Assembly (NCBI GenBank): GCA_023014485.1
Contig: JAJOZX010001575.1
Location: 372,501 to 436,500, forward strand
Origin: Bathynomus jamesi
Lineage: Eukaryota > Arthropoda > Malacostraca > Isopoda > Cirolanidae
DNA: 64,000 nucleotides
Reading direction: 5' to 3'
Shown: piece by piece, positions 44,644 to 55,815 of the stretch
Layout of the letters: the number at the start of each line of letters is the position of its first letter
Position numbering within the stretch: position 1 is the first letter of the stretch
Notes under the pieces: model-generated
The model's database searches: none
Told to the model about the DNA's origin: nothing
Seen by the model: only the letters and a program-made list of their open reading frames with translations
Position numbers and translations under genes: made by a program

Positions 44644-44646
<3 letters not shown>
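43748..44646 (+). mobile_element. Deleted hAT element (ZMYM1-like type)
   Basis: The end CAGGCCCGGATTTAG and the complement of TAAGGCCGGATCTAG are inverted; CTAGGGCCTCGC repeats occur inside both ends. It sits between (CA)n tracts. The C-terminal end of the transposase remains. Confidence 0.75.
43830..44200 (+). pseudogene. hAT transposase C-terminal fragment
   Basis: The open frame enters from the left end and contains LYEELKVLCRFIPEK, then IPVTVASAERSFLRLKLIKT and LQSLAMLS, the dimerisation segment of hAT proteins related to ZMYM-type zinc-finger proteins. It ends at TAA 44200. Upstream parts are deleted, so it is not functional. Confidence 0.85.

Positions 44647-44694
<48 letters not shown>
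44646..44694. repeat. (CA)n microsatellite
   Basis: About 24 CA units adjoining the hAT element's right end. Confidence 0.95.
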
Positions 44695-44697
<3 letters not shown>

Positions 44698-44863
44698 CAG
44701 CACTTGGCATTATCTTGTTTTTTGATTGGATAACGTGTTGGCTCAGAGAACTTTTGTTAGGCCGGTTTAAGCCGAATGAACCTTAGGTTTGGTTAAGTTA
44801 AATTAAAACGTTCCATGGTTTGGTCATTCGGCTTCCATTTGGAGCTTGGAGGAGTAATAATGT

Positions 44864-45067
44864 TTCGGGTTGTTTAACCTCCTTCGTAACAAGTATAATG
44901 TTATGCGATGGAAGGGACGTAACACTTTACGTGGAATCCGAATCACGGGTCATTACATCATCTGAACGCGGATAGGACGGTCACCCATCCAACTGATGAA
45001 CAGACCCAACATCGCTTTACTATCTCGCCGATCTAACGAAGTTACGACGTGGTTTCGACGTAGCTGG
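44864..45067 (-). mobile_element. 5S rRNA-derived SINE, copy 4
   Basis: The minus strand has CCACGTCGTAACTTCG, GATCGGCGAGATAGTAAAGC and AGTTGGATGGGTGACCG in 5S order, then the tail GATGTAATGACCCGTG and CGAAGGAGGTTAAACAACC. Confidence 0.75.
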
Positions 45068-45828
45068 AGGCACTCTCTCTCGCTTGAGTATTATGGGTAT
45101 TCGGGAGTAGGGTCAGGTTTTAATTCACTTCAAGTAGATTTCTTTTTACAGTCCTGGCACGAGGATGAAGCGAGCTAACGACACCTGATCAACGAGTTAG
45201 ATTAAGTTAGGTTTGGTTAAGTTCGTGCTTTAGCGTGTCAATGTTTATGCCTTATCAATTGAAAAGAAATTAGTATTGGTTTGATGTAAGAGCCATGAAA
45301 GGCAACCATACACATTCCGGCAATTATTCTCTCTTAATATTTCCAATTACCATGTTCATTAAACCATATTCATCGCGTTTACAAGTTTGGCCAAACAGAA
45401 GTTACGTAGGAAAAAAATTCGCGTAAACAAATTTTGGGTTTAAAGAAAAAATAAAAATTTTCGAATGAAATTTTTTTTTTTTTTTTCAATTTCGAAAAAA
45501 AAAAAAAACATATATACAGTATATATATATATATATACACATGAATATAAAATATGGAAATTTTGTGAAGATACATTGCACATAAATTTATATCATTTGG
45601 TTTATTTTTTCTTGGGTCGTTTTTTTTTGTTTCTGAATCGTTTATATTTTATTATCTTTTTGGTTGTTGTTGTTGTGTTGTTGTTACGAGGTTTTTGGAT
45701 TATGCGTTTGTTTCTGTTTGTTTTTAGATCTTGTTCTCTTGGTAAATTAAGGCTGGAAAATTTGAAGCGTTTTTTTTATTCCCATTGGGGAGGTTTCCTC
45801 AAGTTCGTGCAGGAGATTTTCTCAATTT

Positions 45829-45829
<1 letters not shown>
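45068..45829. other. No gene; T-rich sequence
   Basis: Long T and A runs at 45472-45510 and T-rich sequence to 45830. The plus-strand frame here reads through low-complexity sequence and is not a gene. Confidence 0.5.
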
Positions 45830-45908
<79 letters not shown>

Positions 45909-45935
45909 ACTCTCTCTCTCTCTCTCTCTCTCTAC
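45830..45935. repeat. (TC)n microsatellite preceding the LINE array
   Basis: About 100 bp of TC repeats with small interruptions. The sequence before it is not LINE, so this may be a pre-existing tract used as a target. Confidence 0.95.
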
Positions 45936-47726
45936 TATGTTAATAGTAGAAAGCCCATTAGAAGCATGATAGGTCCGTTAAAGGACGAAAGCGGCGTTCT
46001 GCGGACCTCGGACGCGGACATCGCCAATGTGCTTAATGAGTACTTTGCGGGAGTGTTCACCAGGGAGGACACCCGCATCATCCCCGAGCCAGGTGTGAGG
46101 CACGAAGGTGCTGGCCTGGATAATGTTCGATGTACCGCGACAGTCGTTGCCGATAGAATAGACAAACTGAGCGCGTTTAAGGCTCCTGGCCAGACCAGTT
46201 TCTCCCCAGAGTGTGGCGGGAGGTGCGCGACCAGGTGGCTCCCCACCTGGCTACAGTCTTCAACAAATCGTTGGAGACGGGCCAGGTGCCTGGTGACTGG
46301 AGGGAAGCCAACGTGACCCCTATCTTTAAGAAAGGGGATCACGAAAGTCCAGGGAACTATCGTCCCATTAGTCTCACTTCAGTTGTAGGTAAATTATTAG
46401 AGGGGATAATAGCGGATAGGATCGTTGACCATCTGGATTCCTACAAGCTGCTTGGGGACTCCTAACATGGGTTTAGACGGCATAGGTCGTGTCTCACCAA
46501 CTTGCTCGAGTTTTTCCACGTCATGTTGAGTGAGTACGATAAGAGTAGGGCGATTGATATACTTTATCTCGACTTTCAGAAAGCCTTTGATAAGGTACCT
46601 CACCGCCGGCTAACGGCGAAAGTGCGCGCGCTGGGTATCGGTGGGGAAATAGGTAGGTGGATTGAAAACTGGCTGAGGAATAGGAGGCAGAGGGTGGTAA
46701 TTAAAGGGGCTAGATCGGGTTGGGCCTCGGTCACTAGTGGGGTTCCTCAGGGTTCCGTTTTGGGCCGCTGTTGTTTATCATTTACATAAATGATATCGAC
46801 GGTGGCATCGTCAGTCGGATCGCCAAATTCGCTGATGACACCAAGCTTGGGGCCAATGTTGGGACGCCCGAAGCGATCGAGGAACTGCGTGCGGACCTAG
46901 GTAGGATAGGAGAGTGGTCCGAAAAATGGCAAATGCCGTTTAACTTGGGTAAATGCAAAGTGATGCACATTGGCTACGCCAATCCCAAGTCGGACTACTC
47001 GATGTTGGGTAGCAATATCGAGGTGACTGATTTAGAAAAGGACTTGGGTGTGCTAATTAGCAGCGACCTTAAGTTTACGAAACAGTGTGTAGAGGTGGAA
47101 AAGAAAGCCCAGAAACTATTTGGTTATATCAGGAGGCAATTTCAGTTTCGGAACAAGGAGATTGTGCTCTCACTGTACAATTCCCTTGTTCGGCCGCACC
47201 TGGAGTATGCTGTGCAGTTCTGGTCGCCCACCCTCAGGAAAGATATTGAGAGGCTGGAGCGAGTGCAGGCGAGGGCCACAAAGTTAATCCCTTCCGTTAG
47301 GCATATGGGTTACAATCGACGGTTACGCGCCCTGAACTTGTTTTCGCTTGAAACTCGGAGGCTGGGCGGTCAACTGATCGAGGTTTTCAAACTTTTACGC
47401 GGGTTCAACGATGTCGATTTTAGAAGTATGTTTAGTTTAAATGATAATCCAACTCGTAACAATGGTTGGAAGTTGGATTTGAAAAGGTTTAGGACTAGTG
47501 TGTGTGGGAATTACTTTACGTATAAGATCTGTGACACATGGAACAGGTTACCTTCGGAAGTTGTGAACAGTTCCTCTGTGGATCAGTTCAAGAAAAGGTT
47601 AGACCAAATCTTGCACACTATTTGAGTGTGTACAAAATTTTCCCTGGCACCTGTTGCCATTGGTACCTCCTCGGTATGGGCCGCAAGGCCTTTTGAGGTG
47701 CTTCTTTTCCTTGTAACTCCTTGTAA

Positions 47727-47760
<34 letters not shown>
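45936..47760 (+). mobile_element. CR1-like LINE copy A, ending in (TC)n
   Basis: It starts inside the reading frame directly after a (TC)n tract and runs through the reverse transcriptase, stop, a 3' untranslated block (TCGGTATGGGCCGCAAGG, TTTTGAGGTRCTTC) and a (TC)n tail at about 47732-47760. It is the longest copy here. Confidence 0.88.
45944..47625 (+). pseudogene. CR1-like reverse transcriptase, three lesions
   Basis: It begins SRKPIRSMIGPLKDESGVLR, has NEYFAGVFTRED, a frameshift at about 46190 (one missing G after KAPG), NVTPIFKKGDHESPGNYRPI, a stop at 46463-46465 replacing Gln in [28 protein letters not shown] followed by a second frameshift at about 46765, then FADDTKLGANVG (catalytic Asp pair) and an intact C-terminal half to DQILHTI. 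The enzyme would copy its RNA at a nicked target. It lacks the endonuclease end and is inactive as read. Confidence 0.9.
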
Positions 47761-48925
47761 ACGCCAATCCCAAGTCGGACTACTCGATGTTGGGTAGTAA
47801 TATCGAGGTGACTGATTTAGAAAAGGACTTGGGTGTGCTAATTAGCAGCGACCTTAAGTTTACGAAACAGTGTGTAGAGGTGGAAAAGAAAGCCCAGAAA
47901 CTATTGGGTTATATCAGGAGGCAATTTCAGTTTCGGAACAAGGAGATTGTGCTCTCACTGTACAATTCCCTTGTTCGGCCGCACCTGGAGTATGCTGTGC
48001 AGTTCTGGTCGCCCACCCTTAGGAAATATATTGTGAGGCTGGAGCGAGTGCAGGCGAGGGCCACAAAGTTAATCCCTTCCGTTAGGCATATGGGCTACAA
48101 TCGACGGTTACGCGCCCTGAACTTGTTTTCGCTTGAAACTCGGAGGCTGCGCGGTCAACTGATCGGGGTTTTCAAGCTCTTACGCGAGTTCAACGATGTC
48201 GATTTTACAAGTATGTTTAGTTTAAATGATAACCCAACTCGCAACAATGGTTGGAAGTTGGATTTGAAACGGTTTAGGACTAGTGTGTGTGGGAATTACT
48301 TTACGTATAAGATCTGTGACACATGGAACAGGTTACCTTCGGAAGTTGTGAACAGTTCCTCTGTGGATCAGTTCAAGAAAAGGGTAGACGAAATCTTGCA
48401 CACTATTTGAGTGTGTAAAGACATTTAGGACCTCAGTCTGCGGAAATTTCTTTTCCTATAAAATAGTTAATATCTGGAACCAACTTCCTCAGAGGTTGTT
48501 TCCAGTCAAAGTGTAAATCTGTTTAAAAATAAGCTAGACAAAGTACTGAACACACTCATAGTTTAAGATTAAAACCTCAGAAAACTCTGCAGGAGTTCGC
48601 TTGCTCGGTGTGTCTGTGAGCAAGCTAAATATAGAGCTATTTATATATTCTCCACTTTCCTGTAAAATTTCCTTGGCTACTTTTCCAGGGTCAAGGTATT
48701 TTCTTCAACCTTTTTCCGTACCTGCCTCTGGTAGGGAGGGAGCGGAGGGTGGGGAGAGAGCCTTCTACTTTTCTATCCAGTTTTCTACTACTGCTAGGAT
48801 AGTTGAAAGAAAAATAAACTTTTACAAAATTTTCCCTGGCACCCGTTGCCATTGGTACCTCCTCGGTATGGGCCGCAAGGCCTTTTGAGGTACTTCTTTT
48901 CCTTGTAACTCTCTCTCTCTCTCTG
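47761..48925 (+). mobile_element. CR1-like LINE copy B with a double 3' domain
   Basis: Its 5' end (ANPKSDYS codons) is joined directly to the (TC)n tail of copy A. The 207-codon frame 47787-48410 is intact to DEILHTI. After its stop the sequence continues with a second, diverged 3' domain (about 48420-48570; FRTSVCGNFFSYKI then NLFKNKLDKVLNTL), a long 3' untranslated region and the usual (TC)n tail. Confidence 0.85.
47787..48410 (+). pseudogene. CR1-like reverse transcriptase C-terminal part
   Basis: 207 codons from MLGSNIEVTDLEKDLGV to the normal stop, colinear with copy A and nearly identical to it. It contains LYNSLVRPHLEYAVQFWSP and SLETRRLRGQLI. It has no catalytic palm region, so it cannot act alone. 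The apparent start is only the first Met after truncation. Confidence 0.88.
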
Positions 48926-50416
48926 TACCGCGACAGTTGTTGCCGATAGAATAGACAAACTGAGCGCGTTTAAGGCTCCTGGGCCAGACCAGTTTCTCCC
49001 CAGAGTGTTGCGGGAGGTGCGCGACCAGGTGGCTCCCCACCTGGCTACAGTCTTCAACAAATCGTTGGAGACGGGCCAGGTGCCTGGTGACTGGAGGGAA
49101 GCCAATGTGACCCCTATCTTTAAGAAAGGGGATCACGAAAGTCCAGGGAACTATCGTCCCATTAGTCTCACTTCAGTTGTAGGTAAATTATTAGAGGGGA
49201 TAATAGCTGATAGGAGCGTTGACCATTTGGATTCCTACAAGCTGCTTGGGGACTCCCAACATGGGTTTAGACGGCATAGGTCGTGTCTCACCAACTTGCT
49301 CGAGTTTTTCCACGTCATGTTCGGTGAGTATGATAAGAGTAGGGCGATTGATATACTTTATCTCGACTTTCAGAAAGCCTTGATAAGGTACCTCACCGCC
49401 GGCTAATGGCGAAAGTGCGCGCGCTGGGTATCGGTGGGGAAGTAGGTAGGTGGATTGAAAACTAGCTGAAGAATAGGCGGCAGAGGGTTGTAATTAAAGG
49501 GGCTAGTTCGGGTTGGGCCTAGGTCACTAGTGGGGTTCCTCAGGGTTCCGTTTTGGGGCCACTGTTGTTTATCAATTACATAAATGATATAGACGGTGGC
49601 ATCGTCAGTCGAATCGCCAAATTCGCTGATGACATCAAGCATGGGGCCAATGTTGGGACGCCCGAAGCGATCGAGCAACTGCGTGCGGACCTAGGTAGGA
49701 TAGGAGAGTGGTCGGAAAAATGGCAAATGCCGTTTAACTTGGGTAAATGCAAAGTGATGCACATTGGCTATGCCAATCCCAAGTCGGACTACTCGATGTT
49801 GGGGAGTAATATCGAGGCGACTGATTTGGAAAAGGACTTGGGTGTGCTAATTAGCAGCGACCGTAAGTTTACGAAACTGCGTAGAGGTGGAAAAGAAAGC
49901 CCAGAAGCTGTTGGGTTATATCAGGAGGCAATTTCAGTTTCGGAACAAGGAGATTGTGCTCTCTCTGTACAATTCCTTGGTTCGGCCGCACCTGGAATAT
50001 GCAGTGCAGTTCTGGTCGCCCACCCTCAGGAAATATTGAGAGGCTGGAGCGAGTGCAGGCGAGGGCCACAAAGTTAATCCCTTCCGTTAGGCATATGGGC
50101 TACAATCGACGGTTACGCGCCCTGAACTTGTTTTCGCTTGAAACTCGGAGGCTGCGCGGTCAACTTATCGAAATTTTCAAGCTCTTACGCGGGTTCAACG
50201 ATGTCGATTTTAGAAGCATGTTTAGTTTAAATGATAACCCAACTCGCAACAATTGTTGGAAGTTGGATTTGAAACGGTTTAGGACTATGTGTGTGTGGGA
50301 ATTACTTTACCTATAAGATCTGTGACACGTGGAACAGGTTACCTTCAGAAGTTGTGAACAGTTCCTCTGTGGATCAGTTCAAGGAAAGGTTAGACCAAAT
50401 GTTGCACACTATTTGA
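48926..50416 (+). pseudogene. CR1-like reverse transcriptase, multiply broken
   Basis: It carries the intact KAPGPDQFLPRV that copy A lost and the Gln codon that is a stop in A. It has its own lesions: a frameshift at about 49381 in the DFQKAFDK region, TAG codons at about 49464 and 49520, further frameshifts at about 49880, 50035 and 50290. FADDIKHGANVG holds the catalytic Asp pair. Comparing A and C shows the lesions are independent. Confidence 0.85.
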
Positions 50417-50505
50417 GTGTATAGAAAATTTTCCCTGGCACCCGTTGCCATTGGTACCTCCTCGGTATGGGCCGCAAGGCCTTTTGAGGTACTTCTTTTC
50501 CTTGT

Positions 50506-50568
<63 letters not shown>
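48926..50568 (+). mobile_element. CR1-like LINE copy C, ending in (TC)n
   Basis: The 5' junction is directly after the (TC)n of copy B, in the CTATVVADRIDKLS codons. It runs to the normal stop region and the 3' block, then a tail of about 60 bp of (TC)n (50509-50568). Confidence 0.88.
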
Positions 50569-50570
<2 letters not shown>

Positions 50571-51197
50571 GTATAAGATCTGTGACACATGGAACAGGTT
50601 ACCTTCGGAAGTTGTGAACAGTTCCTCTGTGGATCAGTTCAAGAAAAGGGTAGACGAAATCTTGCACACTATTTGAGTGTGTAAAGACATTTAGGACCTC
50701 AGTCTGCGGAAATTTCTTTTCCTATAAAATAGTTAATATCTGGAACCAACTTCCCTCAGAGGTTGTTTCCAGTCAGTGTAAATCTGTTTAAAATAGGCTA
50801 GACAAAGTACTGAACACACTCATAGTTTAAGATTAAAACCTCAGAAAACTCTGCAGGAGTTCGCTTGCTCGGTGTCTCTGTGAGCAAGCTAAATATAGAG
50901 CTATTTATATATTCTCCACTTTCCTGTAAAATTTCCTTGGCTACTTTTCCAGGGTCAAGGTATTTTCTTCAACCTTTTTCCGTACCTGCCTCTGGCAGGG
51001 AGGGAGCGGAGGGTGGGGAGAGAGCCTTCTACTTTTCTATCCAGTTTTCTACTACTGCTAGGATAGTTGAAAGAAAAATAAACTTTCACAAAATTTTCCC
51101 TGGCACCCGTTGCCATTGGTACCTCCTCGGTATGGGCCGCAAGGCCTTTTGAGGTACTTCTTTTCCTTGTAACTCCTTGTAACACTCTCTCTCTCTT
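50569..51197 (+). mobile_element. CR1-like LINE copy D, short, with the double 3' domain
   Basis: It starts at TTACGTATAAGATCTGTGAC directly after the (TC)n of copy C. It repeats the composite 3' structure of copy B, including the second diverged 3' domain and long untranslated region, nearly identical over about 600 bp, and ends in a short (CT)n at about 51183-51197. Confidence 0.85.
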
Positions 51198-51579
51198 TCT
51201 TATATTTTAATGCATTTGAACCTTTCTCTTCTTTCGTCCTTTTATATTTCCTCTTTTATCTTCCCCTCATTCATATACTGTCTCCCCTCTTCCTCTCTTC
51301 TTGAAACCAGTTTTATATATTGGAATTTGGGGGCGGGGAGGATGTGCACCCTCACAATCCCGTGATTATAATTTATTTTCTAATTCCGCGTCGAGAAAGA
51401 GAACATCGTTCTGAAGGGGTTATAGATAAACCCCAGTTTGGAACCCCCACTGAGACCCCACCCTACACCCAAAACCTTTGCCTTTTTTCGAAGTACGATC
51501 GTGAACTTGTTATGAAACGGAACCAGCGTCGAATCGACGTTTGAGTAAAGTCCAAATTCGGTTTCCCGTGATCCTATGA
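51198..51579. other. No recognisable gene
   Basis: Pyrimidine-rich then unique-looking sequence. Confidence 0.45.
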
Positions 51580-51806
51580 CAGGGGTGGCGAACCTTTTTA
51601 CAGTGGCGTGCCAAAAAAAAACCATGTCAACCATAAAAAAAAAAATTTTCGCGTGCCCACCAAAGTTTATATATTACACCAAATTATAAACATTAAGTCT
51701 ATAATTTTATACTAATTTTTGGATAACAATTTCTATGCTTAGGCGTGCCAGGCAAATTTGATCGCGTGCCCATTTGGGCACGCGTGCCATTGGTTTGCCA
51801 CCACTG
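51580..51806. mobile_element. hAT MITE, 227 bp
   Basis: The ends CAGGGGTGGCGAACC and GGTTTGCCACCACTG are flanked by a perfect duplication TCCTATGA (51572-51579, 51807-51814). GGCGTGCCA/GGCACGCG units lie inside both ends. Confidence 0.88.
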
Positions 51807-52059
51807 TCCTATGACGATTCTTGTCATGGGGGAGTGGGGAGTGACGGGGGGGGAATTGCGGGGTTGGGGGATTGGGAAACAGCGGTGAGACTCTCTGTCA
51901 ACGGCATTTTTACTCTGGAAATCATGTTTGGGTCGGGGTTCGAGTCCTCGGTTTTGATGCCTTCAACGATTGTAAAAGGATGCTCATTTTCTGTGCGCGT
52001 GCGGAGGCAACTGGACATAAGTGAGGTCGAGTGTGATAATTCACAAATGCGAGATAATT

Positions 52060-52265
52060 TTCTTGTGAAGTAACATTTATGATACCTCGTAACATTAAAA
52101 ACACTTTTATTGCTGGAAGAAGATACGTTGGTCCTGATTAGGTTAGGTTAGATTAGCGAATACCTCACTATTTTGTGACTTAACAGAAAAAAGAAAGCAC
52201 ACCTTTCTCGGTTGGATGGCACTTGGTTTAGATTAAACTAGGTTTGTATTAAGTAGTGTTAACTA
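52060..52265 (+). repeat. Dispersed repeat with TTAGGTTAGG stretch, copy B
   Basis: GTAACATTTATGATACCTCG, GTCCTGATTAGGTTAGG and GACTTAACAGAAAAAAG match the order of blocks at 12745-12985. Telomere-like GGTTAGGTT words recur to 52410. Confidence 0.55.
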
Positions 52266-52925
52266 CAGAATCGCGACGATCTTGAAGATACACATAGCCC
52301 GTTGCGACAAGAACGTGCGTATCTCGACACTTTCTCTGTTGCAGTGAATTAGTTTATTTATAAATGCTACCTTTGATCACGAAAAAACGAGATATGAGTG
52401 ACGTTAGGTTAGGTTTACGCCATGTTAGTTAAGGTCTGGTAAGATTAAATTTGGGTTGGTTAATTAGGTTTTTTTTAATTGAGTGATTGTCGCGACACAA
52501 AAGTGAACACTTGAGAAAGTGTGAAAATGTCGCTGGTCTGTAGGCGACCCAGATGCGTGTGTGTGAGTGCGAGATGAAGTGAAATTGTCCAACTTTCAGG
52601 AATTGGAATTGAAATTGGCAAATGGTGTAGCGGTTTTTTTTTTCTTCTTCGAGAACTGCATGAAACCATCAAGAGAGAAATCTCGCATTTAGAGAGGAAT
52701 CTCGCATGCAAACGAGACTTCGCCGTAATGTAATCTCAGGCTTGGTAAAGAGATAGGAGGAGGAGGAAATGGATTTCTTGCATACAAAGTGATATGGTCC
52801 AAGCCATGTTGTACCGACCACCACCGATACCTCGCGGAATGAGGAAGGAAAACGACAGATTCTGCCTTCAGAAATTGACTGCAATTTATCGATGGTTGCA
52901 AAAAGTTATATATATATATATAAAA
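52266..52925. other. No recognisable gene
   Basis: Overlapping minus-strand frames here show no motif. Confidence 0.45.
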
Positions 52926-52936
52926 TTTATTTTATT

Positions 52937-52995
<59 letters not shown>

Positions 52996-52998
52996 TAA
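52926..52998. repeat. (TTTA)n microsatellite
   Basis: About 17 TTTA units. Confidence 0.95.
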
Positions 52999-53464
52999 GG
53001 TTAAGATACGTTTGGGGTTGCGGCACGTGCCTTTTGAGTCGGGTTTGGGATACCTCCTATCCACTGAACATCCAAGAGACGGAAAAAGGCCATTTCAATT
53101 ACTGCATTAGAGAAGAGTTGTAGGTGGTACGAAATTCAGATAAATAAGGAGCAGTCTAATGGTTTGTTTGAGCTCGGAAAGATTTTCTAATAGTCTCTTT
53201 GTGGAGAAGACGTTTGGGATAGGTTATGAAAGGTGGCGGTCTTTATATTTAATAGCTTTATATAATAATAATAATCCAGTGTCCTTTTACTGTGCAAGAT
53301 ATCTTCATGCCCTTTTTCATGGAAAGGAGTGTCATTGAGTTTTAAATAATTTGAACGCATAACCATTCATAGCGTAATCATGGCCTTACAATATAATGAG
53401 AGAGAACACCACTAAAGTTGAGACCAGGTTATTAAACTGTCGACCTTTCAGCGGTAACGATGTC

Positions 53465-53497
<33 letters not shown>

Positions 53498-53510
53498 ATC
53501 TATATATATA
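52999..53510. other. No gene; (TA)n at the right end
   Basis: Unique-looking sequence, then (TA)n at 53466-53512 bordering the next element. Confidence 0.5.
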
Positions 53511-53985
53511 ATATTTAGGAGAAATCCAATGACAAGGAGGAATGTAAATGCCATGAAAAGTCTTCTTTAATGCGCAACGTTTCGAGCAATACGCTCATCA
53601 TCAGGCTAGATAATAACAATATGAAATTAGAATCAATAAATAAATGTGAACAAGACAAAATAATTTCCATAAAACCTATTCAGTAAAAGCAAATTTTAAA
53701 AAGACTAAAAGAAGAGGGTTAAATTCAAAGTTATAAAAATTTACATATAAAATTAACCAGAAATTTAAAAAGCTATTTTAAATTACATATAGTAATTTGA
53801 AATTAGTACACTGGAATAATTAACACTAATACAATGGAATAATTAACACAACGAACCTTTCAATGCTGGTTCCGAGGCACGAGTAATTTAAAACAAAACA
53901 AACAACGGAAACAAGCTATGGTTGGGCGGTTGGAGTTATAAGTTAGGGGAGGGGGGATTATAAAAATTGGGGAGGGGAGGGGGGT

Positions 53986-54280
53986 TTATAAAAAATTTAG
54001 AGGGACAGCTGAGGAATCCACGTTTAGAGAAGGGGTCAATGTTTTAATATAAAGAGATTCCAAAATTCTAAGTGAGTTAGGACAAGAATTACAACCGAGA
54101 ATTTTAAAATGATCTAAAGTGACATCAGTTTTACATTTTATACTGTGTTCCCGAATACTGGAGGCTTCTTTTTTATTTAAAATTTTACCTGTTCGGCAAC
54201 TTATTCCCATATGCGAATAAAATCTAGTCCTGAGGGAGCGCACGGTGCTGCCAATGTAAGTACCAAGGAGACACCTTAGA
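53986..54280 (-). pseudogene. Penelope-like GIY-YIG endonuclease fragment, left arm
   Basis: The frame enters at the arm junction with LGTYIGSTVRSLRTRFYSHM, the GIY-YIG-type core of Penelope-like elements (Y-I-G-S then R..R-x-x-H), then SSIREHSIKC, FKILGCN and LRILESLYIKTLTPSLN, ending VPLNFL at 53986. The reverse transcriptase that normally precedes it is missing. The endonuclease would nick DNA for reverse transcription; here it is only a remnant. Confidence 0.82.
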
Positions 54281-54282
54281 TC

Positions 54283-54405
54283 ATTTTAAAATTCTCGGTT
54301 GTAATTCTTGTCCTAACTCACTTAGAATTTTGGAATCTCTCTATATTAAAACATTGACCCCTTCTCTAAACGTGGATTCCTCAGCTGTCCCTCTAAATTT
54401 TTTAT
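54283..54405 (+). pseudogene. Penelope-like protein C-terminal fragment, right arm
   Basis: The plus strand encodes LDHFKILGCNSCPNSLRIL through LNVDSSAVPLNFL, the mirror of the left arm, but begins later, without the YIGST core. About 40 codons. Confidence 0.7.
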
Positions 54406-54829
54406 AAACCCCCCTCCCCAACTCCCCTCCCCCCTCCCCAATTTTTTATAATCCCCCCTCCCCAATTTTTTATAATCTCCCCTCCCCTAACTTATAACTC
54501 CAACCGCCCAACCCATAGCTTGTTTCCTGTTTTGTTTTGTTTTAAATTACTCGTGCCTCGGAACCAGCATTGAAAGGTTCGTAGTGTTAATTATTCCATT
54601 GTATTAGTGTTAATTATTCCAGTGTACTAATTTCAAATTTACTATATGTAATTTAAAAATAGCTTTTAAATTTCTGGTTAATTTTATATGTAAATTTTTA
54701 TAACTTTGAATTTAACCCTCTTCTTTTAGTCTTTTTAAAATTTGCTTTTACTGAATAGGTTTTATGGAAATTATTTTGTCTTGTTCACATTTATTTATTG
54801 ATTCTAATTTCATATTGTTATTATCTAGC

Positions 54830-54855
54830 CTGATGATGAGCGTATTGCTCGAAAC
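54830..54855 (+). ncRNA. Hammerhead-like core motif in a Penelope-like tail
   Basis: CTGATGA (54830-54836), one unpaired T, stem GAGC/GCTC (54838-54841 with 54847-54850), loop GTATT, then GAAAC (54851-54855). The two conserved hammerhead blocks flank a stem II. I could not identify stems I and III confidently, and an extra base interrupts stem II. The inverted arm carries the same motif near 53590-53620. Confidence 0.35.
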
Positions 54856-54930
54856 GTTGCGCATTAAAGAAGACTTTTCATGGCATTTACATTCCTCCTT
54901 GTCATTGGATTTCTCCTAAATATTAAATTG

Positions 54931-55605
54931 AAGCTTTGTAGAAGCAAACCGCATGACTATATATATATATAACTGGTATTAATTATGGCAAATGAAAAAA
55001 TTATTTTATGGAGCCAGAGACTGATGTGGTGCATTTATTTGACATTTTATCATCATGCATCTCCGTTAGGTCATAAAGAACCGGAAGCATCTGTGTTGCC
55101 ATGGTAACTGATTACATACACAGTCTCACGAAAGGTCGCCTGAAGAGTTACAGTAGTTGTCTTTTCCTTATTAAATATTGAACAAGAGCGAGTTCTTTCT
55201 TATAACAGACGAAATTCCCATTTTTTTCCCAGACGAAATTCCCTTTTTTTTTCCCAGTCTCGCAGACAATGGAATCTGTTCCGTATTGACTTTATAGCTC
55301 CGTGTTATTTATTCCTTTACATCGTTGGTAGTGGAAAGAAAAGAGTGCGGTTATTGCACTTAAGATGTAATTTTAATTTTAGGTAGGATTTTACGATATA
55401 CAGTCGGTTAATAGGGTAATACAGTTGTTTTTATCGATATATTTATATTGTTATTGGTTATCTATTACAGATTTCTGTCAGTCGTTGACTGAGTGTCGAC
55501 TATCATTATTAATTTTCAATTATTATCAACCGATTACTTGGTGGTTAATTTTGTTTAGGAATAAACTCGCTTGAAACTATTTTTAAAATATAAATAAGGA
55601 AAGTC
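54931..55605. other. No recognisable gene
   Basis: Short (TA)n at 54958-54970. AGACGAAATTCCC is repeated near 55206 and 55231. Otherwise nothing. Confidence 0.45.
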
Positions 55606-55807
55606 GGATCAAGTAAAGATAAGCACCCCCAGCCTTCTTTAATTAGCCTTATAAGGCTAACTAACGAAAATATCACGACCTAACCTAACCAATCGTCAAG
55701 GGCGTACAGTTGACTTAACGATTGGTTAGGTTAGGTCGTGATATTTTCGTTAGTTAGCCTTAAAAGACTAATTAAAGAAGGCGGGGGTGCTTATCTTTAC
55801 TTGATCC
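55606..55807. mobile_element. Long-palindrome MITE, copy 1 (202 bp)
   Basis: The end GGATCAAGTAAAGATAAGC and its complement are flanked by a perfect 8-bp duplication GGAAAGTC (55598-55605, 55808-55815). The arms run nearly to the centre and contain CGAAAATATCACGACC and TAACCTAACCAATCG; the loop is CAAGGGCGTACAGTTGACTT. Confidence 0.88.
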
Positions 55808-55815
55808 GGAAAGTC

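Larger units (their letters stand above)
53511..54930. mobile_element. Head-to-head pair of Penelope-like element 3' ends, ~650-bp arms
   Basis: 53511-54280 (minus strand) and 54281-54930 (plus strand) are near-identical inverted copies, 5' sides meeting at the centre and 3' tails outward. Each tail contains GATGATGAGCGTATTGCTCG followed by AAACGTTGCGC. The arms differ by small indels, so they are not recently formed. Confidence 0.85.

Noticed and set aside
45465..45940. Plus-strand protein with poly-Phe and poly-Ser/Leu
   Set aside because: Low-complexity read-through of T-rich and (TC)n sequence. The LINE part starts only at about 45944.
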